Shown in pieces: positions 41,701 through 50,111 of a DNA stretch of 55,965 bases (positions are counted from its first letter, which is position 1; each line of letters opens with the position of its first letter). The notes beneath the pieces are model-generated. The model saw only the letters and a program-made list of their open reading frames with translations. It did not search any database and had not been told where the DNA came from. Origin of the DNA: Stentor coeruleus (Eukaryota > Ciliophora > Heterotrichea > Heterotrichida > Stentoridae); the NCBI GenBank assembly GCA_001970955.1, contig MPUH01000417.1, positions 1 to 55,965 of the forward strand, read 5' to 3'. The position numbers and the translations under genes were made by a program.

Positions 41701-41781
41701 CTGCAAAGGAGTTTTCGACCTAGTCCTTGATTGTGAAATCCTGAGTATTGGTCGTATTTTGCTTGGAGCTTTCAAAAGCAT
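38731..41781 (-). CDS. large tetratricopeptide repeat protein
   Basis: 1016 residues. A basic, Ser/Thr-rich N-terminus (about 1-95; RTRSKTPLQQRPSSQTPT) is followed by tandem TPRs from about 100 to 640. Typical units are YSRGVCFMHLKKYDQAIKDF, LLRGQLYNKSQKYEKALQDF, FYKGLIHFNSKKYTDAAICF, and ANRGFCHIALKKYEEAIQDF. A second, less regular helical region runs to about 870. A separate C-terminal domain (about 890-1016) contains LGFFSIANIHPRPEAPWLIR and IQFTDAFLEISHDLE and looks beta-rich. TPR superhelices are scaffolds. I cannot name an orthologue; ciliary or chaperone-related roles are both possible. There are no introns, which is notable at this length. Confidence 0.85.
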   Translation of the reverse strand: MLLKAPSKIRPILRISQSRTRSKTPLQQRPSSQTPTIRKKFSPTVNKSLTCYKDQPIVKHSRASSLDKTRECNSSFKHTKTKSLKSSGKILNTREIISLDKIQGEMSMRNYQKAIEMIGKMLKNDSGNLETIYSRGVCFMHLKKYDQAIKDFTHVMDADPGFDQQLYMALYMSYTSLNQLSSALRCLSKGLRKFPNYSQGFLLRGQLYNKSQKYEKALQDFKKVISLDKQQSQVLLHIAESYIGLGEIESTLKVLSIAVNRPEILRKALVLRIQVLCDAGKYEDAFCDIDKVLKNWPEEANVYFYKGLIHFNSKKYTDAAICFEQVVQANKDPKTVNKALYYLVTIQISERDFYGALHTLERSLDIGQTPELKALHNYTEGVISLMKRKLEEGILIFTNIFNSNEKHLEDYIGDCYENRAFAYFSLKQYEKALSDFKSAKLYKQLERASEFNIMLCDAIMEQTHQNHRSSLEIFKTSKELFPKNIMPDLCRACIMLHLSQSVEESSQHINKAEGIIENILAHREPEYEILFYRSIINFFLKKYDRALENAKRTVEKADENISNHYANRGFCHIALKKYEEAIQDFTIAIQLNENFKEVYLYRGISAFLQDDLQLSFDDFSLVAKKFPEDLPLQFKTAKLLMAIGSYNESLEIFNDLFQNSSSIFPAKNYLLLNNFNKALTSLCSLKSTNEIEIDKEIIELIIDIQGNPDTIFESVSICNRLKQSFGKIFTKKYMYWFIGTILLYNNECTAATGYFQAVLEMLHDEEPEIFADSITIEEENCEILYNLALCSLKSPSDESKANALMIFEELAEVLSEKHRGQLLFLSAILHVVQRSKGKAEKLFKEAVKADSETLSPFLDGKDISILPLHTANEFSSIFPMIPIKLEALPTVYVRPAIVLPHADIEYSALDIQKELLGFFSIANIHPRPEAPWLIRVKGSIQFTDAFLEISHDLETEAEEKPAIKIESKAYEIHTGARSQNILRQSSFLSQASKKIFNNRAMFDMNLEEKIKNLCND

Positions 41782-42009
41782 ATTTTTAAAATTATTATAT
41801 GAAGCGCTCTTCTTTGTGTGAGATTATATGCCTGCTAAGGACTAATAAAAGCTATTAAGATTATAATGATAATTAGGTTGTACTTTTTTAAATAAATCAT
41901 GCATGAATGATTATAAGTAGCTTCATACACTAAGGATATTTTATTCATAAATATGTAAATGACTGTAGAAAGCTGGATATATTATTGCTATGGTAGAAAT
42001 TATCATGCA

Positions 42010-42091
42010 GGCAATTTGCCCGAGTGGTTAAGGGGGCAGACTTAAGATCTGCTGGTGAATAGCCGCGTGGGTTCGATCCCCACAGTTGCCA
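42010..42091 (+). tRNA. tRNA-Leu (TAA anticodon)
   Basis: An 82-nt class II tRNA. The acceptor GGCAATT pairs with AGTTGCC (one G-U), followed by discriminator A. The D-arm is TGCCCGAGTGGTTAAGGGGG, which also holds the A box. The anticodon stem GCAGA/TCTGC encloses the loop CTTAAGA with anticodon TAA, decoding UUA. A long variable arm follows (TGGTGAATAGCCGC). The T-arm GTGGGTTCGATCCCCAC holds the B box. No intron. CCA is not encoded. Confidence 0.97.
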
Positions 42092-42096
42092 TTTTT
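42092..42096 (+). terminator. RNA polymerase III T-run terminator
   Basis: Five Ts directly follow the discriminator base of tRNA-Leu, a sufficient Pol III stop. Confidence 0.75.
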
Positions 42097-42272
42097 ATTA
42101 TTTTTCTTACTCTTCCAGTCAAAGAGCCTCTACCCTATCCTCTTAAGGCCTCTCACCCTTCATTAACCAGAATCTATCTCTCAGACCTCTATTTTTCATT
42201 TCCTAACCAGAGTAAGTAAATTTCAAACATCCTGCATAAAATAAATATATAAGCAAAATGCGTAAATAATAT

Positions 42273-44308
42273 ATGGCTTTGAGGAATAGAGTATGGCGAG
42301 TCAAGGTATACCAGCTTGAAGGTGATGGCGAATGGGCTGATCGTGGGACAGGCTATCTTGACATAGAAGGAGCTGAAGTTTCAGTATTCAATGAAGATAG
42401 TCCTGATATAAAAATTCTTCATTACTGGGTTAAAGATGAAGAATATCGCAAGCAGGGAGAAACTATTTTGACTTGGGTAGATGAAAGCCGTAATACTTTT
42501 GCTTTAAGTTTCCAGGAACAAAGCAATGCTAAAGAGGTTTTGGAAGAAATATGTAAAATTCAATCAAAAAACCCTTGCGATGTTAGCAATGAGGATGAAG
42601 CAGAAGAAAGCCCTTGCTTAATGGACCCTAGAGTGGACAATTTACAAGAAATTGCTATGGCCATAAGTTTCAGTAATAAGGCCAAGCTAGCTAAAGAGGT
42701 TTTGGGTTCAGGGTTTTTAAATAAGATGCACAAAGTTATAGACAAGATTAGAGAAGATGAAAATGAGAGGATTTTAAAAGACGGGAATGATAAAAATGAA
42801 GATTCAAAAAATACTGAAGAAAATAAAAATCAGGAAATTGTTGCAAAGAAAAATGCCCTTGAGATGGCTTTTCTTATTTATAAACAGTTTTGTAATTGAT
42901 ATATAGTTCATTTGAATTCGCCAGAAATCCTTGAAGAATTGCTTAGTGACGAGCATTTCAATTATGTTTTACTTGGCCTTGAGCATGATCCAGGATTGAA
43001 TGGAATAGTGTATGATCTTAAAAACGCATATTATGAGTCTAGACACAATAACTTACTTGTAATAAGTGATGAATCATTTCTGGCTAAAGTTTGCAAAGCC
43101 CACAGATTGCAGTTTATTAGAGATATGGCATTGGGTCGTAGTTTGGACGATTCTGCAACTACATTTATTTACTTTATACAACAGAGTTTATGGAAAGATA
43201 TTATCACTTTTTATGTAGCAAATGATGCAATTAGAAATAAATTATGTTCTAAATTTGAGAATAACGAGCCTGGAGCTTTAGAGTTTTTGATGGAACTATG
43301 CAATATTGCAAGATCTTGCGTGCCTCAGCTTCGACATGAGTTGTATGAAGTTTTGTTTAAAGATGGAATTATTATGCAGCTTGAGACATTATCTAGGAGC
43401 CATGATAGGGATAAAATTTTGGAATTTTTAGGTGAAATGTACTCAAACGTCCTAGATCTTTCACCTTTTCTTCTAAAAAACATGTTCTTTGCTCAGAATT
43501 GCAGCTTGGGCAATTCACTTCTTCAGCACATAGTAAACTCACTTTTATCATCAAAAAACCTAGGAACAATCCAAGAGCTCGGCCAGCTTCTCCGTCTTCT
43601 TCTAGAGCCAGATACTAATATATACTACGATCGAATTCTCGAATATTTCTACAAAGAAATTTGCCCACTGCTAATTTCAAGTCTTAACCGTTCAACCTCC
43701 GAAGATATTTTATCAGAAGTCCTTACAATTTTAACTTACTGTGTAGAAACTCATTCAGAACGTATTCGTCTTCTTCTTGTCCTCAGCGATATTTTAAGCA
43801 AAATTTCTACTATAGCTACCCAAAGTAAGCATCTTAGTATCTACATCCTTAAATTTTTTAGAGCTGTTATTAGGAAAAATGAGAAATCTGTCAATGAAAT
43901 CCTTGTGCGAGATTCTTTAATAGACTGCATTTTCGATATTTTTATTGAGAGCTCAGCAAAACAAGGAATGCTGTTTTCATTGGTTTTGACAATATTGGAA
44001 ATTTTGAAGAAAACTAATTCTGTTGTTTTGAAGTATGTTATCAAGAGGATTCTGCCAAGAATGAAGGAAAAAGCTCTTGATGGATATTTTGGAAAACTTA
44101 TTGAAGAATTCAAGAAACAAAGAAATAACCAATCGTAAGTGATAAGCATAGTGTTTTAGCAAGGCCTAATCAGAGAGATGAACAAGATAGTGATCAAGAC
44201 TACTTTGATGAATCTTCTGGAGAAGAAAGCGGACTGAGGAGGAAGAGCGCTGAAGAATTCTTGCCAGTAAAAAAAAGAAAAATCGTGGATGAGACTAGAG
44301 AGACTTAG
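42273..44308 (+). CDS. PPP4R3: protein phosphatase 4 regulatory subunit 3 (SMEK) with two introns, one of 17 nt
   Basis: PP4R3 directs the PP4 catalytic subunit to substrates in DNA-damage and centrosome pathways. The N-terminal PH/EVH1-like domain (1-100) is clear: RNRVWRVKVYQLEGDGEWAD, RGTGYL, ILTWVDESRNTFALSFQE. The SMK-1/Armadillo region follows (PEILEELLSDEHFNYVLLGL, LEHDP, AHRLQFIRDMALGRSLDD). The acidic tail ends in VKKRKIVDET, a nuclear localisation-like signal. Exon 1 ends at 42891 with intron GTAATTGATATATAG (42892-42906, phase 1). Exon 2 ends at 44134, and a 17-base intron GTAAGTGATAAGCATAG (44135-44151) restores the tail frame to TAG at 44306; no 15- or 16-base alternative does. 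The total is 667 residues. Without the second intron the protein loses its last 52 residues. The tRNA lies 181 bases upstream. Confidence 0.88.
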
Positions 44309-44463
44309 CATTAGATTAGGTTTTTACATAAATATAATTATTTCCCAAGCCAAGCAAGATCTTAATAATTCTCAAAAAGATCTTTTATTCTTATTAATAA
44401 CTATGCATTTACGCATGAATTAAATTCAAAGCACTGAAATAAATATTTTATCCTAAATATATA

Positions 44464-45996
44464 TTAACTATTCAGCTTAACCTTCAGCCTAGCTAAAATA
44501 TCAGCAGCTTTTGGAACATCAAGTGCTAGTTGTTGTAAATTCTCTTCAACTCTTTCCATACCTCTTGCAATCTGATTTTCTAACACAATACCTCTAATTT
44601 GCAAATTCTTCAAAAGTTCAACAACAATATTTTCTTCATTTTCATCCCTATCCATAACTGCTTCAACAATTTTCTTTACAAATTCATGCATATAATGCTT
44701 ACAAGCTAATTCTTTTAAGCATTCTTCAGCATTTTTCAAATCTTTGCTATCAAAAAGTTCAATGATAATAGTTTTAAATATCTGTTTGAATTCATCTATC
44801 GATGATACTTGAGGTCCCCAAACACTTTGCAAGCTTGTATAAGCTTCTTTCGTTTTTAGTAAATTAAAAGCTGATATCAAAATTTCAATGTTTTCATCAT
44901 GCATTATTTCAGCTTCATATATATAATTGGAAGGTAGGCAATCATCAACTATTGCCCTGGCAAGAAACTTGCTAATAATATCTCCAGCTTCAGGAACATC
45001 AATAATAAGCTCTTTTGAGTTCCACAAAATATCATCAAAGCCTTCCACTAGTGTTTCTGGTGCGCAATACCCTGAAAGCTCACCAATAAGCCTGCTGCAT
45101 AATTCTTTATCCTTATTGTTCCTGTCTAAAGCAAGCTCCACAGCTTTCCTAACAACTATGCTTCCATAAATTTTATTCATTTTTGTATACTCAATAACTC
45201 CTTCGCTGACCCCACTCGCATAATATTCTCTAATCATCTCAACAATTTTTTCTTTTGTTTCTGCAATCGTCTCAATCAAATCTCCAACAACAATTTCTTG
45301 TGTATTTCTCACTCCATCAACCACACTAACCATTTCTTGTTTAACATTTCTAAGTACATAGCTCCCCTGTCCAAGATTATAAACAGAACTAGGTACTCTA
45401 ATGATTGAATTAGTGTTTAAAGCTTTTCCAATAACAGTATTTGCTAAGAGTTCCAATACAATCTCAGGAGCATTCGGAGCGTCTATCATAATCTCATTCA
45501 TATTCCTATATATCCGATCAAATCCTCTTCTAATATCTCTGGGTGTAAAAAGCTTGGCTGTTGATAGAAGTTCTAAAAGGCCCCAAGCGACTTCATGCTC
45601 ACTTTCAGTTTTATCAAGAGTTACTTGAACTGTTCGGGCAAAAATATAGCTGTGTAGCTTGTTGCGTTTAAGAGATCTGAGCCAGGTAATGAATCCTGAA
45701 TATGTGCCTTGAGTAAAAACCTCATCAACTTTTCCACGAGTTTCTTTTCTAAGTTCTTGATGATCAAAGAGCCAGTATTCTTGTGTAAGTGATGTTGGTA
45801 AAGCTTGGGAAGTAATAGTCACTGGTTTTGATGAAGAGCTATTGAGAGAAGATTCATGATATTCAATGCTTGGGTCAGATTCATAATTTGGGTCATTTAA
45901 GTCTTCTTCGATATGCTTATAATTACTCATGTCATCTGCTCGACCCCAGGTGAACATTCCTCCACCTCCACCTTTTTTTGGTTCACCGGGACGCAT
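44464..45996 (-). CDS. PDCD4-like protein with MA3 domains
   Basis: 510 residues. A Gly-rich start (KKGGGGGMFTWGR) and an acidic linker precede two to three MA3 repeats. The first begins at about 85 (ELRKETRGKVDEVFTQGTYS) and has SEHEVAWGLLELLSTAKLFT, RDIRRGFDRIYRNMNEIMID, APNAPEIVLELLANTVI. The second, about 225-345, repeats the pattern (LVEGFDDILWNSKELIIDVP, EAGDIISKFLARAIVDDCLP). A third covers about 365-505 (ARGMERVEENLQQLALDVPK). MA3 domains bind the helicase eIF4A; animal PDCD4, with two, inhibits translation, while plant relatives have four. Three here is intermediate. A role in translational control is inferred from family. No introns. Confidence 0.88.
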   Translation of the reverse strand: MRPGEPKKGGGGGMFTWGRADDMSNYKHIEEDLNDPNYESDPSIEYHESSLNSSSSKPVTITSQALPTSLTQEYWLFDHQELRKETRGKVDEVFTQGTYSGFITWLRSLKRNKLHSYIFARTVQVTLDKTESEHEVAWGLLELLSTAKLFTPRDIRRGFDRIYRNMNEIMIDAPNAPEIVLELLANTVIGKALNTNSIIRVPSSVYNLGQGSYVLRNVKQEMVSVVDGVRNTQEIVVGDLIETIAETKEKIVEMIREYYASGVSEGVIEYTKMNKIYGSIVVRKAVELALDRNNKDKELCSRLIGELSGYCAPETLVEGFDDILWNSKELIIDVPEAGDIISKFLARAIVDDCLPSNYIYEAEIMHDENIEILISAFNLLKTKEAYTSLQSVWGPQVSSIDEFKQIFKTIIIELFDSKDLKNAEECLKELACKHYMHEFVKKIVEAVMDRDENEENIVVELLKNLQIRGIVLENQIARGMERVEENLQQLALDVPKAADILARLKVKLNS

Positions 45997-46257
45997 AATT
46001 TATTAAGTCCATCTTATGAATCAGATTTTGGAAAATTAATAATGCAAAAGTGATTTTTTTAATGGATTTTTAGTTAGTTTATAGAGTATTTAGTTTATTG
46101 TGATTTACTTTTTTTTGCCAATTTTTTTCTAGAGCTCTGATGCTCTTAGGCGTTTCGGATAATTTTTTTTTGCAGTTAAATTCGAATTTAGGAAATAAAG
46201 TACTCAGTATAATCATATATTTCGTCATTTGTATTGACATTTTCTTAAGATACTGTT
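45997..46257. other. intergenic region
   Basis: Upstream flank of the PDCD4-like gene. T/G-rich on the plus strand (C/A-rich on the sense strand). No gene seen. Confidence 0.4.
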
Positions 46258-46491
46258 CTATTTATAGCATAAAATCAATATATTATTAATATTCACTAAG
46301 CCGTTTACTTCTTGCAATATTTCATCTACCTTTATCTTGCGTTTGGCCAAAATATTCTTTACGAGTATCTTCAGTATTACCCTTTCAAAATCATATCCTA
46401 GTATTGGATATTAGTATGGAGGATGCTACTGTGAGTCAATGAGATTCTTTCGCTCTCTTTGAGCTTCTTGCTGTCTTCTTGAATCGTTCAT
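46258..46491 (-). pseudogene. 78-codon frame open except for in-frame TAG and TAA; unknown protein
   Basis: From ATG at 46491 the frame reads MNDSRRQQEAQRERKNLIDS, then Q, TAG (codon 22, plus 46426-46428), HPPY, TAA (codon 27, 46411-46413), then YPILGYDFERVILKILVKNI followed by LAKRKIKVDEILQEVNGLVN, to TAG at 46258. Both sides have coding-like composition and share one frame, so glutamine at both stops would give a smooth 77-residue protein. No GT...AG segment of any length removes both stops in frame (the 32-base candidate creates a new stop). So it is a gene inactivated by two C-to-T type changes, or a read-through gene. Family not recognised. Confidence 0.45.
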
Positions 46492-46577
46492 ATTTCTGGG
46501 GCATGAAATATTTACTCCCTAATAATAATTATGAATTTTATCTAAATTTCCTTCAAATTATTTAATTATAAAGCTGA

Positions 46578-47972
46578 TTAGCCAAACCTAAATGATTGCT
46601 TAAATCCTCCACCTCCACCTCCAAAGAACATTCTAAATACCTCAGAAGGATCTTGTCCTCCTCCATTACCTTCAATTTCTGAAATATCTTCTCCTTGATC
46701 GTATCTTGATCTCTTTTCAGGGTTACTAAGTATAGAATAAGCCTCTCCAATGTCTTTAAAAGTTTTCTCAGCAAGCTGTCTTCTTTCTTCAGTTTCTGAG
46801 TTTTTATCAGGATGCCATTGAAGTGCAGCACGCTTATAAGCTTTTTTAATGTCATGCTGTGTAGTATTTTGTTCAACCCCCAATATTTTATAATAATTTT
46901 TCCTTTTAGATTTTTTCTCTTCCAATTTCGTTAATCGGATTGACTGTTCAAGTTCAGGATAATGTGGATCTCTTTCTCTTACAGTCTCATAATCAGCATA
47001 GGCTTCTTGATACTTTCCAAGATATGTATAGATATTCCCTCGACGCATATAAGCTTTAGTGAAATCAGGATTTAGTTTTATAGAGCTGTTCACATCAGTC
47101 AAAGCTGTGACATAATCTTTTTCTTTCATATAAGCAGCTGCACGGTTTGAATAAACTGTAGCATTATAGGTTTTATTTGCTGGATCCTCAAGGAGAAGTT
47201 TTGTATATGCTTCAATAGCACCAAGGTTATCACCAGATGAAAAAAGACGATTTGCTTCATCTTTCAATTTGTCCATGTCTCGCATTTTCCTGACCATGTT
47301 TTTAGCTGGTTGGTAATCTGGGTCTAGCCTTAAAGCTTCCATAAAATGCTTTTTAGCTACTTCTTGAGCCCCGCTATAATAGTGTAGACGACCTTTGAGA
47401 ACCAGAAATTCTGGGTTGTTTGCGTAACTTCTAAGCATAGACGAAGCCATTGAAGAGGCCCTATCAGTATTTCCGCTTAAGATTACAATTTCTAGCTTTT
47501 TTATCATTAACTCAGGCTGTTCAGTCACAAACTCTTCAACTTTATCTAAGTGATATAATGCTTGATAATATTGCTCTTTATCCATGCTCTCTTTGTATTT
47601 TGACATGTTAACACGGATTGACTCTAGGAGGTTAAAAGCCTCAAGGATGTCAGTGTCTCCCTGTCTCATACTTCGAGCCTTTGCAAGAAGATCATATGAT
47701 TGGTTTAGTTCACCATAGGCTATGTAGCATTTGGATGCATGAAGAATTGCCTTTATATTATCTGGGTTAATGCTCAAAGCTTTTAGGCAATCGTTTAGTG
47801 AATCTCTGTACTTTTTCAGCCGCAAATATGCTAAAGCACGATTGCTGAAGTAGTTTGACTCATGAGAGTTTAGTTTTATACTTTCAGTGTAAAATTCTAT
47901 GGCTTGCTCATAGTTTTGCTCTTTGAAAGCTAAGTTACCACGATTCTTGAACTCTTCTGCTGAGGTCGCCAT
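46578..47972 (-). CDS. DNAJC7: DNAJC7-like TPR/J-domain co-chaperone
   Basis: 464 residues. About eight TPRs cover 1-350: AEEFKNRGNLAFKEQNYEQA, YFSNRALAYLRLKKYRDSLN, a middle block with LKGRLHYYSGAQEVAKKHF, and YSNRAAAYMKEKDYVTALTD. A J domain follows (about 360-430) with NYYKILGVEQNTTQHDIKKA, WHPDKN (HPD catalytic tripeptide) and GEAYSILSNPEKRSRYD. A Gly/Phe-rich end contains FFGGGGGGFKQSFRFG. The layout and length match DNAJC7 (TPR2), which links Hsp90 and Hsp70. The HPD stimulates Hsp70 ATPase. No introns. The 104-codon frame at 46562-46876 on the same strand is a shadow. Confidence 0.93.
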   Translation of the reverse strand: MATSAEEFKNRGNLAFKEQNYEQAIEFYTESIKLNSHESNYFSNRALAYLRLKKYRDSLNDCLKALSINPDNIKAILHASKCYIAYGELNQSYDLLAKARSMRQGDTDILEAFNLLESIRVNMSKYKESMDKEQYYQALYHLDKVEEFVTEQPELMIKKLEIVILSGNTDRASSMASSMLRSYANNPEFLVLKGRLHYYSGAQEVAKKHFMEALRLDPDYQPAKNMVRKMRDMDKLKDEANRLFSSGDNLGAIEAYTKLLLEDPANKTYNATVYSNRAAAYMKEKDYVTALTDVNSSIKLNPDFTKAYMRRGNIYTYLGKYQEAYADYETVRERDPHYPELEQSIRLTKLEEKKSKRKNYYKILGVEQNTTQHDIKKAYKRAALQWHPDKNSETEERRQLAEKTFKDIGEAYSILSNPEKRSRYDQGEDISEIEGNGGGQDPSEVFRMFFGGGGGGFKQSFRFG

Positions 47973-48335
47973 AGAAAATTAAAACTTATTAGATATCTGT
48001 TATTTATTGATAAGTATTAGTATTAGTTAGGAAATAGTTGCATTATCACTAATTTGATTATTAATAAGCATAATCTTAAATATAATAGAACTAATAATCT
48101 TTGATTAGATCTTAAAAAAATACTATTATAAATAACTTGAATTATAAAATTGCTCATTCTTTTTCACTTTTACAAATTAATTTATAGAATATCCTAATCA
48201 AATTGCAATTTTAAATTTAAGTGTTAACTAAAATCTATACCTATTTCTTCAATAAAATTCATTCCTAAATCCCTCACTGGTCCCGATCCAAATATAGATT
48301 ATCGATAATTTCTTAAGCCTCCTCAATTATTACAC
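47973..48335. other. intergenic, no gene seen
   Basis: AT-rich upstream flank of DNAJC7. Nothing recognisable on either strand. Confidence 0.4.
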
Positions 48336-48566
48336 TCACTTATACATCTCTAAAATATCAACAGTGTTCTCATAAACCATAAATTCTGTAGATGTTTTAT
48401 TATTACTGCAAATAGCATCAATCATTTTCATAAATACTAGATTTTCATGCACATCGTTAGGACACAGCTCATTCACAATCCCCAACTTTTCAATGAGCTA
48501 AAATCTTCATAAGACTCAGCAATATCAAGCAGAATGTAAGGGCATAATAATGAAGTTAAATAATAT
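48336..48566 (-). pseudogene. frame-shifted coding relic, family unknown
   Basis: Minus-strand frame one holds YYLTSLLCPYILLDIAESYE followed by D-F-S (about 48566-48500). A shift near 48498 leads to LIEKLGIVNELCPNDVHENL followed by VFMKMIDAICSNNKTSTEF and MVYENTVDILEMYK, ending in TGA at 48336. The two parts join smoothly apart from the frame. There is no start codon, and an 18-base GT...AG candidate at the junction is not of normal intron size. The amino-acid balance is that of a real protein, unlike the flanking DNA. I do not recognise the family. Confidence 0.4.
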
Positions 48567-49034
48567 CACCAAAGCAAAGGATTTATGAATCTAATAAAAA
48601 TGAAGATTCTTTGAAAAATCTTTAGTCAAGCCCAAAGCTATTATGCATCATATTTGGTAAGATTTATTTAGTGGTAGAGAGTTTGAAACAGCTTCAATTG
48701 AGATCCATTATAATCTTCTAATGAAGAGGTCAAATACCTGTACATATACCAATATCAAAAACATTTAAGAATATCATGCAGCCTATCGCTATTGTCTCTG
48801 AAATTTATAATAATAGCGTACTGGCCCATGTCTTAACTGCACTTGCACCTTTTTGAAAGCAGGCTGCATGTCTATACTAGAAGTATTGCTGCTGAAAAAA
48901 TCATAAAACACTAAATAAGCATAATTAGACTTTTGCTTATTATCTAAACTTAAAAATATGCTCATGCAATTTTGTTGATGGCAGCATGGCTATAAACTTG
49001 CGTTTTTATTCATTTTTACCATATAAGCTATAAA
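48567..49034. other. intergenic, possibly more relic
   Basis: 468 bases upstream of the carboxypeptidase gene. Short coding-like scraps occur on the minus strand (for example L-H-D-I-L-K-C-F near 48780) but with many stops. No intact gene. Confidence 0.35.
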
Positions 49035-50015
49035 ATGGACCCTCAAAGCCCACTGACTCCAATTTTAATCCCTGAATCTGCGAGAATGTCACCGTGCAGA
49101 ACTGCAGCTTCATTTAGTACTCAAAATCTCATGCCTGCCCCACAAGTTACTGCTAGCGCATGGTCGATAATTAATGTAGAAACAGGCGAATTCCTATGGG
49201 CTAAAAACGGAGATACTACAAACGACATAGCTAGTTTAACTAAAATGATGACTTGTTATGTCGTAAAGCAATGCATCAAACAAAATCTTTGTACTGAAGA
49301 GGATATTGTCATTGTACCAAAAGAAGCTACGCAACTAGGAGGGACAACAGCTTATTTAAAGACTAATGATCAACTGAAGGTTATTGATTTATTATATGGA
49401 ATGATGCTTCCAAGTGGGAATGATGCTGCATATGCATTAGCTGACTACTGTGGGGGATTGATACTGGCAGATCTTCGGATTAATAAACAGAAATCTAAGT
49501 ATAACAATGATACTTACTTTGTTAAACAAATGAATGTTGCGTGCAGAAAATTAGGGCTTAAAACTACTAGATTTTTGAATCCGCATGGACTTTCTCATCT
49601 GGGTAACACTTCAACTGTAATTGAAATAAGTAAACTCGGAGCTATTCTAATAAAAAAACCCTTGGTAGCAAGAATCGTTAGTCAAGTTAAATATTCTTGT
49701 GAAGTGAGAAATAAAGGAGCTTGCAGAAAACTCACCTGGTGTAATACTAATTTATTGTTAGGCCAAACTGGAGTAACAGGACTAAAAACAGGTCAAACAA
49801 ATACAGCAGGTCCTTGCTTATGTGCTTCTTATAATATATATGGATATAACTTAGTTATCACAATCCTCAAATGCAGAAGTCCAGAGAAGCGTTGGTCTGA
49901 GGTTATAAGGCTTATGAGCTGGGCAGTGAATCAACTAGATATTATATGTCAAAAACTTACGGATAAGAAGATCCGCATTAGAAACTTATCGAATCTAATG
50001 AATACGTATGATTAA
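49035..50015 (+). CDS. S11-family D-Ala-D-Ala carboxypeptidase-like protein (bacterial type)
   Basis: 326 residues with the full active-site set of serine penicillin-binding carboxypeptidases: SLTK (S67-K70), SGN (127-129) and KTG (251-253), plus the helix LLYGMMLPSGNDAAYALADY and the loop MNVACRKLGLKTTRFLNPHG. These enzymes trim the terminal D-Ala of peptidoglycan stem peptides. A ciliate makes no peptidoglycan, so digestion or sensing of bacterial food is a plausible use. No signal peptide is seen before the domain (the first 40 residues are Pro/Ser-rich, without a hydrophobic core), so location is unclear. The C-terminal PBP5-type beta domain is absent. Codon use is like neighbours and there are no introns. 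An ancient bacterial transfer is inferred. Confidence 0.88.
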   Translation: MDPQSPLTPILIPESARMSPCRTAASFSTQNLMPAPQVTASAWSIINVETGEFLWAKNGDTTNDIASLTKMMTCYVVKQCIKQNLCTEEDIVIVPKEATQLGGTTAYLKTNDQLKVIDLLYGMMLPSGNDAAYALADYCGGLILADLRINKQKSKYNNDTYFVKQMNVACRKLGLKTTRFLNPHGLSHLGNTSTVIEISKLGAILIKKPLVARIVSQVKYSCEVRNKGACRKLTWCNTNLLLGQTGVTGLKTGQTNTAGPCLCASYNIYGYNLVITILKCRSPEKRWSEVIRLMSWAVNQLDIICQKLTDKKIRIRNLSNLMNTYD

Positions 50016-50111
50016 TGCCTTCAGAACTTTAGCAATTTTTTCTATTTCTTTTATCTAAAAAGTATTTAAAAAATGATAGGTATGGAGAATATTTTCTGAT
50101 ATAATATATAA

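Noticed and set aside
46562..46876. 104-aa minus-strand ORF
   Set aside because: Out-of-frame reading of the J-domain end of DNAJC7.
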